5,572 nt of DNA from Pseudomonadota bacterium. Lineage in GTDB: Bacteria; Pseudomonadota; Gammaproteobacteria; Steroidobacterales; Steroidobacteraceae. The notes under the pieces are model-generated. The model was given only the letters and a program-made list of their open reading frames with translations. It was not told the origin of the DNA and made no database searches. Location: assembly GCA_021850555.1 (NCBI GenBank), contig JAJZLX010000209.1, forward strand, positions 1 through 5,572. The letters are read 5' to 3'. Below are positions 1 to 5,554 of this stretch, in pieces. A program made the translations under genes and the position numbers. Every line of letters starts with the position of its first letter. Position 1 is the stretch's first letter.

Positions 1-1004
1 GTTGAATTCCCCGAGCATGATGGGCGTGTGCGGTCTACCCGCGGCCGCGAGCTCGCCCCGGAGGCTGACGATCGTGTTCCCGAGCGCGGCGGGCGCTTCG
101 TGAAGAAGGTAGCTGTTACTTTCCTCTCCGGGCTGCTGCAGGTAGTCGTGCAGCTCGACGAAATCGTAGCGGGCGTGCGTGAGCACGATCCTGTCCCAGT
201 CGTGATGAGCGCTGCCGGCCCCGGTCACGACGACACCTACCCTTGCGGCGGGATCGGCGGCCTTCATGAGCGCGTAGTAGCCCTCGGGACCGGAAACTGC
301 TTCGGCATAGGTCATCGGATCGTGTGGTTTGGGATGCAAGTCGTATTTCCAGTTGCCGAACACCTCGTTACCTACCGTCCAGTATTTGATGTAGCGGTCA
401 TAGCCCTTGCGCCGTGCGTAGGCGATCCACGCCGCCGCCTCCTTCGGATCTCCTCCGCCGGTACATGTCTCATTGGAGCCGTAGTTGACCGTGATTGCGA
501 CATCGTAGTGTCCGGGAATGACGATGTCGTGCATGAAGTTGTCGAAGGTGCTGCTGGGGTCGTGGGCTGATGTCAGTTGATTGTTTTCTGGGTTGCATTC
601 CGTCTGCGTCTTCCAATGGTAGGTATCGGCCGTAGATCCACCGGGCCATCTGAGGATCCTCGGATGAACCGAGGCAATCTCGGCTGGCAGGTTGCGGTCG
701 GTGACGCCGTACCAGATGGCGAGATTCGTGCCTACTTCGTCGCGAGAGACGGTGGCTATCACTCTGGCGGGATCTACGATCACGTCCGCGCTCGAGCGAT
801 CGGCGGAGGACGCGGCGGGAAGCTCAGGGCTTGCGCAAGTGCGCGTGGCGGCAGGGGCTCCCGGCTGAACCGCCGGTTGCGCTTGAGGGCCTCGGGGAGA
901 AGCGGCATGCAGTCAAGCCGAAGACGGCGGCCAGCAACGGAATAAATGCGAGCGCGATGCCCGTTCTGGAGCCGCGTGAATCGAAAAACGGAGTGACGCG
1001 ACAT
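1..1004 (-). CDS. Clan-A glycoside hydrolase (alpha-L-arabinofuranosidase-like), predicted lipoprotein; 3'-partial, 5' end frame-disrupted
   Basis: Read on the minus strand, one frame is open from about position 912 to the left edge and encodes a TIM-barrel glycosidase that continues outside the window. Visible motifs are RWPGGSTADTYHWK (RWPGG at 637-651), YWTVGNEVFGNW with the likely acid/base Glu codon at 364-366, FVELHDY at 142-162, and MLGEFN with the likely nucleophile Glu codon at 7-9. Paired glutamates after strands 4 and 7 are typical of clan GH-A; the wording of the motifs resembles proteins annotated as GH51/GH39-like arabinofuranosidases, but substrate is unproven. Upstream, a different frame encodes GIALAFIPLLAAVFGLTAC, a hydrophobic segment ending in a lipobox (LTAC). 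The only good start, ATG at 1004-1002 (MSRHSVFRFTRLQN), is in the third frame. Removing one base near the CCC run 960-962 and one near the GGGG run 854-857 joins all three into a continuous reading. Without that repair the first usable start in the catalytic frame is GTG at 783-781. It could be a pseudogene or contain sequencing errors. Likely role: processing of the exported polysaccharide. Confidence 0.82.
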
Positions 1005-1182
1005 TGGTCTGTGCCTGTTTGCCGATGAGGTCCGGTTTGTTGACGCCAGCGGCGGGATCAGCGTATGGTTCTTCCGAAACGCGCCCATCCTTCAGGATCT
1101 TATCGGTTTCGCACGATATGCGCCAATTGGCCATTGCGGTTACGCAAAGCGAGCGCGGAACCGCGCGGATTGGAAATCGCCA
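1005..1182. promoter_or_regulatory. Divergent control region between hydrolase and polymerase genes
   Basis: This 178-bp stretch separates two genes pointing away from each other, so it should hold promoters for both. It contains the 10-bp perfect palindrome GCCAATTGGC at 1122-1131 and the 14-bp palindrome GCGCGG-AA-CCGCGC at 1153-1166. I could not find convincing -35/-10 or sigma-54 (GG-N10-GC) elements. The call rests on geometry and palindromes only. Confidence 0.4.
1153..1166 (+). promoter_or_regulatory. Palindrome/hairpin just upstream of the polymerase start
   Basis: GCGCGG and CCGCGC are perfect inverted arms separated by AA. As RNA this could fold as a 5-bp GC stem with a GAAC tetraloop, ending 6 nt before the GGAA (1172-1175) that is the likely ribosome binding site for the start at 1183. 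It could be an operator dyad or a translational control hairpin. GC-rich DNA makes such palindromes fairly frequent, so the function is a guess. Confidence 0.3.
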
Positions 1183-2604
1183 ATGAGAACCGCTGTTGGC
1201 CGCCGAGTGGTATCCCGCGCGGCGGCGAGCGCCGTCAGCAGGGTCCTGCAGGACCGCCGCTTCAGGGCGCTGCCGGCGCTGATGCTGTGGGTGCAGATCG
1301 GCTACATGGCCATCGACTTCGCGCCTCCTGCGCCTCCTCTGGCACCGGTTTTGTTGACGCCAAGTCCGATCGCCCGCGTGGTCAAGCTCGTCCTGCTGGC
1401 GCTCGGGGCAGCGGTGGCATTGTCGCGGATGGCGAAGACGCGGGGCGTCCTCCGCGAGCTCAATCGCCCCTTTCTGTTGTTCATCGGACTCGCCGCCTTG
1501 AGCGTCGCGTGGTCCATCGACAGGCCGGTCACTGCCGCCCGGCTCGCCGCGCTGGCGTCGATGGCGATGGTGTGTTTCGCGTTCGGCGTCGGGGCATGGC
1601 ATCCCAGACGGTTTCAGGATGTGGTAAGGCCGGCGTTGACACTGATTCTCGCGGCATCGCTTGTCGTAGGCGTGGTCGACCCCAGCTGGGTCAGAGAGAT
1701 CGGCAACACCATTTCTTTGAAGGGCGCGTGGCGAGGCCTGGCCGCGCAGAAGAACGTGTTTGGAGAGCTGGCGGGTTGCGGGGTGATTTTCTGGCTCCAT
1801 GCCTGGCTCGCGCGCGAGGTACGCCCCTACCGCGCGTTGGCCGGCACAGGCATTGCATTGACATGCCTGATCCTGTCGCGCAGCTCCACGTCCTTGTTCT
1901 GTACGGTGTTTGCGGCTGCGTTCCTGCTGATCATCATGCAGCGGAGTCCGGCGATGCGACGGTACATGCCGTACATCGTGGTGGTGTTTTCTGCAGCATG
2001 CGTCACCTACAGTCTCGCGGTCATGAACGTGGTTCCCGGGCTGGAGCGGGTTTTGATCGAGCCGTTCCTGAGGTTCACCGGCAAGAACCTGACCTTTTCG
2101 GGCCGCACGCAGATCTGGCAGATCATCAAGGAGAACATTGCGCGCCATCCGTATCTCGGCTCCGGCTTCGGCGCGTACTGGGGCGCAGGGCCGGTTCCGT
2201 CATCGCCGTCTTACCAATTCATGACAAGCATGTGGGGATTCTGGCCGACCGAGGCACACAATGGCTACTACGACATGAGAAACGACCTGGGCATCGTCGG
2301 GCTGTTCTGCCTGTTCGGCTACATGCTCGTCTACCTGCGCCAGTGCTTGCGATTGATCCGGTTCGATCGCATTCAAGCCACGCTCTTTCTGGCGTTGCTG
2401 TTTCAGCAGACGCTCCTGAACCTCACCGAATCGACCTGGCTCGACCTCGACAATTTCTGCTTTACGATCATGACTGCCGCGACGGTGTTGCTCGCGCGCG
2501 CGCTCTTCGAGCATCAGCGGGTCCGCAGCAGCGAGCGCGTCATGGCTGCGAAAATGCAACCCCGACCATCGGCGAGCTCACCCGGTATTCGCATCAGATT
2601 GTGA
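1183..2604 (+). CDS. O-antigen ligase/polymerase family membrane protein (Wzy/WaaL/ExoQ-like)
   Basis: This 473-residue protein is built from repeated hydrophobic segments (for example around residues 29-48, 65-80, 92-110, 117-135, 150-165, 222-250, 260-285, 370-385 and 395-445), as in inner-membrane polysaccharide polymerases and ligases (Wzy_C family). Family-type motifs are visible: GAWRGLAAQKNVFG near residues 180-193, LSRSST near 230, TFSGRTQIW near 304-312, the loop P-x-LGSGFGAYWG near 322-334, and EAHNGYYDMRNDLGIVG near 357-373. The long loop with conserved Arg and His between late membrane segments is where the catalytic residues of this family lie. It would join undecaprenyl-diphosphate-linked repeat units or ligate the polymer on the periplasmic face; the sequence does not separate polymerase from ligase, though the lone EPS context and the QKN motif favour an ExoQ-like polymerase. 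The ATG at 1183 has GGAA 7 nt upstream and gives a basic N-terminus. It is transcribed away from the hydrolase gene and converges on the glycosyltransferase-like gene. Confidence 0.9.
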   Translation: MRTAVGRRVVSRAAASAVSRVLQDRRFRALPALMLWVQIGYMAIDFAPPAPPLAPVLLTPSPIARVVKLVLLALGAAVALSRMAKTRGVLRELNRPFLLFIGLAALSVAWSIDRPVTAARLAALASMAMVCFAFGVGAWHPRRFQDVVRPALTLILAASLVVGVVDPSWVREIGNTISLKGAWRGLAAQKNVFGELAGCGVIFWLHAWLAREVRPYRALAGTGIALTCLILSRSSTSLFCTVFAAAFLLIIMQRSPAMRRYMPYIVVVFSAACVTYSLAVMNVVPGLERVLIEPFLRFTGKNLTFSGRTQIWQIIKENIARHPYLGSGFGAYWGAGPVPSSPSYQFMTSMWGFWPTEAHNGYYDMRNDLGIVGLFCLFGYMLVYLRQCLRLIRFDRIQATLFLALLFQQTLLNLTESTWLDLDNFCFTIMTAATVLLARALFEHQRVRSSERVMAAKMQPRPSASSPGIRIRL

Positions 2605-2853
2605 GTCGCTCGTCCTCTTTCCGGGTACCCATGCATGCGGCATTGCCGCGGCGGTTGAGCATCGCTGCCGGCTTGCGGAGGAGAAAAAGCGCAGGCCGGG
2701 CGAGATCGAGCAGTGCGCGGACGCCCGCGTCGCTTCATCGATAGCCTCGTTGGCAGGGCCGCGACAGGGGGATGCGCGTCGACTTGTCCAGGAGCTTGAT
2801 GACCGAGGCGCTGCGCACACCCGCGGCTGCGCAGGTGCGCGATACCCGCAAGG
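2605..2853. other. Convergent intergenic gap without a convincing gene
   Basis: The polymerase gene and the DUF6492 gene end facing each other across 249 bp. Open frames exist on both strands, but none shows a recognisable family, a good ribosome binding site or a sensible length. A GC-rich inverted repeat lies at 2813-2840 near the end of the minus-strand gene. No T-tract follows it on either strand. Confidence 0.5.
2813..2840. terminator. Possible hairpin in the convergent gap (weak terminator candidate)
   Basis: The arms GCGCAC (2813-2818) and GTGCGC (2835-2840) are perfect inverted repeats around a GC-rich 16-nt centre. It starts 14 nt past the stop of the minus-strand gene at 2854, a natural place for a terminator. 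The lack of a following U-run argues against a standard intrinsic terminator, so it may only be a chance GC-rich dyad. Confidence 0.22.
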
Positions 2854-3705
2854 TCAGCAAAACACGCGACGAATGGACTCGACGGGCGTACGGGACTTGG
2901 CGGAAATCATCACCGTATGATGGTGCGGCTGGCGCTTTGACTTGAGCTTCTCGAGGGCCTCCTGATCGAGAGGTGAGGTGCCCCAGTAGCACAAAGTGCG
3001 GACAGCCGGGTCGTTCCAGTGGCCGGAAGCTTCGCGCAGCACGTTCTGGGCGAACATGCCGTAAAGGACGTACTCGGCGAAGGCAAGTTTCGCAGCCAGT
3101 GCCTGCTGCCACGGCTTCGCCGCGCGACTCTCCAGGCGGCGCTGCAGTTCGAGTACATTTTGCCGACGCCACGGAATGACGTTTCCGATGTAGTTTGTGT
3201 CGAACGTCGCTTCTGCCGGCAGTCCCAGAAGCTCGGCGGCCGATTGATGCCAGCGGTCGTTGTTTGGAATCTTGCCGCGCAGGCCGGTTTCAACGAACAA
3301 CGGCACTTTGCCGTCGCGCTCGAGCTCGCGCGGCTCGAACCCGGAGATGAAGAAGACATCGGAGTCGGTGCAGAGCAGGACGTCCTCGGACACAACGGAT
3401 GCAATCGACAGCTTCACGATCTGCTGCAGGATCCAGTTTCTCACCGGCAGCGATCGCAGGCTGAACCACACCTTGGGAATGCCCGGCAGACGAAACAGCC
3501 ACGGAGGCAGGACGTCCTCGACTGTCAGCATCGCCGTTCTGGAAGAAATGAACGGCTTGAACAGCTCCGCGTCGCGCCGATCAATGATGAGGTAGTGCTT
3601 GACGTGCGGTGCCACCCAGCGCTCGATACTTTCGACGAGCATCGAACAGCGGTCCCGGTCCGGCGCATAGCACGGGGTCACGAGCGCGTAAGTCAGGGAG
3701 TTCAT
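2854..3705 (-). CDS. DUF6492 family protein, glycosyltransferase-like with DxD motif
   Basis: The protein is 283 residues from the ATG at 3705-3703, opening with MNSLTYALVTPCYAPD, the usual beginning of a nucleotide-sugar-binding fold (beta strand, then TPCYxxD, with SMLVESIERW following). Residues 109-118 read VLLCTDSDVF, giving a DxD-type metal/nucleotide-binding motif at D114-S115-D116. A later segment, AFAEYVLYGMF near 209-218, contains an acidic residue in a motif I associate with DUF6492 proteins. No signal peptide or membrane segment is evident, so it should act in the cytoplasm. The open frame extends upstream to 4359, but that part lies wholly inside the kinase gene in another frame and is not protein-like, so the start at 3705 is chosen. 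It begins 8 nt after the kinase stop without a strong Shine-Dalgarno, which suggests translational coupling in one operon. Likely role: glycosyl transfer or modification during EPS repeat-unit assembly; sugar and acceptor are unknown. Confidence 0.85.
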   Translation of the reverse strand: MNSLTYALVTPCYAPDRDRCSMLVESIERWVAPHVKHYLIIDRRDAELFKPFISSRTAMLTVEDVLPPWLFRLPGIPKVWFSLRSLPVRNWILQQIVKLSIASVVSEDVLLCTDSDVFFISGFEPRELERDGKVPLFVETGLRGKIPNNDRWHQSAAELLGLPAEATFDTNYIGNVIPWRRQNVLELQRRLESRAAKPWQQALAAKLAFAEYVLYGMFAQNVLREASGHWNDPAVRTLCYWGTSPLDQEALEKLKSKRQPHHHTVMISAKSRTPVESIRRVFC

Positions 3706-3713
3706 GCCGGGCG

Positions 3714-4643
3714 TCAGAACCTGTTGATCACCGCGCCGAGGATCCGGGAATTCGTGGAGGTCAGTTGGCGGCAGATCTCGTTCAGGTCGCTGAATCTCGT
3801 CACCTCCGCCCGGCCCAGCATGAGCACATTGCCCGCCACCGCCGCGACCGCCAGGCCGTCTGAGAACTGGGTCGTCGGCGGAGTATCGAGGATCACGAAC
3901 TCGAAGTGGCGCCGCCATTCGCGCATGGTGCGCTCGAACGCCCCTCCGGAGAGCAGCTCCAGGGGACTGCCGGGCAGGTCGCCGGCAGTCATCAGCGCCA
4001 TGTCGGGCAGCCCCTGGATGCCGTGAAAGTGATGCGGGCCACCCTTGGTCATCGCCTGCGCGAGGCCGATGTCGTTGTCGGCGCCGAACAGGCAGTGCTG
4101 ATTCGGGCGGCGCAGGTCGGCATCGACCAGGAGTGTGCGCCGGCCGAGCTGCGCAAAGGAGATGGCAAGCTCGGCCGCAAGCTGCGAGCGGCCCTCGCGG
4201 CCGCACGGGCTGAGGAGGGCGATGATTCCCGCGCCGCCCCACCCCTTGCAGCGCAGCAGCAGCTGTGTGCGCAGGCTCCGGACCGTCTCGCTCCGGGGGT
4301 GATCGGGGTCGTGCAGCAGGATGATCTGTTTCGATGGTTCCAGCTGGTCGCGCTCCCAAATCACGATATCGCGCCTATGAGAGGTTCGGCGCAGCATCTC
4401 CTCGATGATTCCGGGGCTCTGCAGCTGATCCCGCTGATTGATCCACTCCGCGGCCTCCTCCAGCTGCCGTTCCGTGACGGCTCCGCACTTGAGCGCCGCT
4501 TCCCCGAAGCGGATGCTCAGCGTCTTCGCGAGCTCGTTGATCCGCTCGATCGCCTCATTGGAAAGCTGAAACAGCAGCACCAGGGCTTCCGAGAGCCTCT
4601 CGTCGAGGTCATCGCGCAAGGGGTCAACGGGTTGCGAGCTCAT
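3714..4643 (-). CDS. EpsG-like BY-kinase / chain-length regulator (CpsD/CapB-type tyrosine kinase homologue)
   Basis: From the ATG at 4643-4641 the protein has 309 residues. Residues 45-64 (RFGEAALKCGAVTERQLEEA) resemble the short MshEN/GspE-N-like element at the N-terminus of EpsG proteins. Then come the BY-kinase oligomerisation motif EX2RX2R (E119, R122, R125), a Walker A-like loop SPCGREGRS (145-153), Walker A' LLVDADLRRP (171-180) and Walker B FVILDTPP (249-256). The loop has Arg where the classical P-loop has Lys; from memory EpsG relatives often carry GEGRS, but the Arg in place of the middle Gly is unusual. The C-terminus ends at GAVINRF with no tyrosine cluster. In characterised systems such proteins act at the cytoplasmic membrane with a Wzz/EpsF partner to control chain length and export; no partner is in this window. 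An alternative start is GTG at 4691-4689 (325 residues), but it has no Shine-Dalgarno, while the ATG overlaps the stop of a mini-ORF with a strong one. Confidence 0.87.
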   Translation of the reverse strand: MSSQPVDPLRDDLDERLSEALVLLFQLSNEAIERINELAKTLSIRFGEAALKCGAVTERQLEEAAEWINQRDQLQSPGIIEEMLRRTSHRRDIVIWERDQLEPSKQIILLHDPDHPRSETVRSLRTQLLLRCKGWGGAGIIALLSPCGREGRSQLAAELAISFAQLGRRTLLVDADLRRPNQHCLFGADNDIGLAQAMTKGGPHHFHGIQGLPDMALMTAGDLPGSPLELLSGGAFERTMREWRRHFEFVILDTPPTTQFSDGLAVAAVAGNVLMLGRAEVTRFSDLNEICRQLTSTNSRILGAVINRF

Positions 4644-4714
4644 GAGATCGCCGGAAGAGGTGAAGGTCGATATTGTGGAGTCCTGGTCCACGCGGGACTA
4701 TTGCTTGAGTTCAC
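4640..4714 (-). CDS. Candidate 24-residue leader peptide upstream of the EpsG-like kinase
   Basis: A GTG at 4714-4712 lies 6 nt downstream of a perfect AGGAGG (4726-4721), the best ribosome binding site in the window. It opens a 24-codon frame (MNSSNSPAWTRTPQ..., ending PLPAIS) whose TGA overlaps the ATG of the kinase as ATGA. Ribosomes loading here would end at the kinase start, an arrangement typical of translational coupling. The peptide matches no family I know and is rich in Ser, Pro and Arg. The alternative is that the kinase really starts here and a base error shifts the frame, or that the site is fortuitous. Confidence 0.4.
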   Translation of the reverse strand: MNSSNSPAWTRTPQYRPSPLPAIS

Positions 4715-4720
4715 GAAAAC

Positions 4721-4726
4721 CCTCCT
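4721..4726 (-). promoter_or_regulatory. Strong Shine-Dalgarno AGGAGG
   Basis: On the minus strand AGGAGG is followed by 6 nt (GTTTTC) and a GTG codon at 4714. It is about 30 nt from the GTG at 4691 and about 77 nt from the ATG at 4643, too far to serve either kinase start directly. It therefore decides in favour of initiation at 4714. Confidence 0.5.
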
Positions 4727-5294
4727 GGGAGAGAGCCCTGACAGGTTCCGGGGACGGATGGAGACTCCCCTTCTTGGCCCATCCTGAGCGCCCTCGGGCG
4801 CGACGTCGAGCCGTGCCACAGGCGGTCGTTACGACCCCATTGCCGGTTTGCCCGGCCGCCGATAGCATGAGCCAACCTGCAGAATCATGATCTTGGACCC
4901 GGTTTTCTGGCAAGAGGGTACCGACAATAACACCCCTGAAGTCAATCGAGGGCGTTGTCCTTGAGAGCAATTCCGGGCCTGTCCGAGATTCCCAATGACC
5001 ATTGCGGGGCACCAACTGATTGATTTCCTTACGTCATCCGGTCACGACCCTCGCCCAAGGCGGGGGTGGTCGCACCGTGTTTCCAGCACTCCGCGGGCCG
5101 AATCCGCTCCTTGATCCGGCTCGTCCGAGCTGTGCGGGCCGGTCGGACGGGTGGGGACATTGGCTGGGCGCGACCCGCGAGCGAGCCGATTCCCGCGGGA
5201 CCATGCGCTGTCCGGGAAGGCCTCAGACCCCGCGGAACCTGTGAAATCAAATACTTGGTGCTTTGGCAATCCAGGCCTGAAGCCGGCTCAACGA
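4727..5294. other. Long divergent intergenic region between kinase and ACP genes
   Basis: Nearly 570 bp separate the kinase leader from the ACP ribosome binding site. Open frames here use poor starts (one begins with TTG) or run antisense through the ACP gene, and none resembles a known protein. The stretch should hold promoters for both directions. It contains the palindromes GCGCCC-TC-GGGCGC (4788-4801) and CGACGTCG (4801-4808), a dyad CAATG-AC-CATTG (4993-5004), a 7-bp inverted repeat CGTCCGA/TCGGACG (5122-5128 with 5143-5149) and TCCCGCGGGA (5191-5200). I see no tRNA-like or known riboswitch core and no convincing sigma-70 or sigma-54 promoter. Confidence 0.5.
4788..4801 (-). promoter_or_regulatory. 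GC palindrome in the presumed kinase leader
   Basis: GCGCCC and GGGCGC flank TC and are perfect inverted arms. In a minus-strand transcript it would fold as a 5-bp stem with a CGAG tetraloop about 60 nt upstream of the AGGAGG, and the 8-bp palindrome CGACGTCG lies directly against it. This could be an operator or a leader hairpin. Chance in GC-rich DNA is a real alternative. Confidence 0.25.
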
Positions 5295-5301
5295 AAGGGG
5301 G
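5295..5301 (+). promoter_or_regulatory. Ribosome binding site of the ACP gene
   Basis: AAGGGGG lies 9 nt before the ATG at 5311. It is purine-rich and well placed, and supports this start over in-frame alternatives. Confidence 0.6.
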
Positions 5302-5310
5302 AAACCGAGG

Positions 5311-5550
5311 ATGTCCACTAGATCGACCATAGCCGCCTCCTTCGAGCAGGTGGCTCGCGAGCGAGAGTGTGAGCTCGCGCCGCTGAACGATGATCTCAAG
5401 CTTCTGGATTCGGGGCTCGACTCCTTGGGCTTCGCGCTGATCGTCGCCCGGCTGGAAGACGCCCTCGGCGTCTACCCATTCGATACCACGGGGACATTCC
5501 CGGTCACGTTCGGGGACTTCGTGAAGCTGTACGACTCGCAGCCGAAGTAG
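5311..5550 (+). CDS. Acyl carrier protein (phosphopantetheine-binding)
   Basis: The product is 79 residues, the normal size of a free-standing acyl carrier protein. The motif LLDSGLDSLGFALIVARLEDALG (residues 31-53, helix II) contains the DSL signature with Ser38 as the predicted 4'-phosphopantetheine attachment site. Upstream lies an amphipathic helix I (residues 5-22), downstream the short tail PVTFGDFVKLYD forms helix IV. It is cytosolic and would carry a thioester-bound acyl group. It differs from the fatty-acid-synthesis AcpP (no DSLDTVE motif), so it is more likely a specialised carrier. The next gene starts 4 nt after its stop, pointing to an operon; in similar settings the partner is often an acyl-activating (AMP-forming) ligase or an acyltransferase, but that is inference. 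In this EPS setting it may feed acyl decoration of the polymer or a linked small molecule. Confidence 0.88.
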   Translation: MSTRSTIAASFEQVARERECELAPLNDDLKLLDSGLDSLGFALIVARLEDALGVYPFDTTGTFPVTFGDFVKLYDSQPK

Positions 5551-5554
5551 GTCC

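Noticed and set aside
28..570. Plus-strand open frame of 180 codons
   Set aside because: It is antisense to the hydrolase, whose minus-strand frame carries clear catalytic motifs; the plus-strand product resembles nothing.
913..2148. Minus-strand open frame of 411 codons
   Set aside because: Antisense to the membrane protein; product is rich in Arg, Gln, His and Asp with no domain pattern, as expected of a GC-rich shadow.
1065..2744. Plus-strand open frame of 559 codons, longer than the chosen polymerase frame
   Set aside because: It is a frame-shifted reading of the same DNA, Arg/Gly/Ala-rich with no membrane segments or motifs, whereas the 473-residue frame shows a coherent family.
2578..2820. 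Minus-strand frames in the convergent gap, including a stretch reading VRALLDLARPALFLLRK
   Set aside because: Looks faintly coding in one frame, but lacks a start, is under 50 codons and matches no family; could be a gene remnant, not supportable.
3019..4026. Plus-strand open frame of 335 codons
   Set aside because: Antisense to the DUF6492 and kinase genes; no recognisable motif.
3906..4787. Plus-strand open frame of 293 codons
   Set aside because: Antisense to the kinase gene, which has intact Walker motifs in its own frame.
4815..4840. TGGCAC on the minus strand (TGTGGCACGG), a possible sigma-54 -24 box
   Set aside because: No TTGC at the required spacing; GG-N10-GC is not met.
4698..5015. 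Minus-strand open frame of 105 codons upstream of the kinase
   Set aside because: Starts with TTG, has no good ribosome binding site and no family resemblance; it ends within the mini-ORF. A real small gene cannot be excluded.
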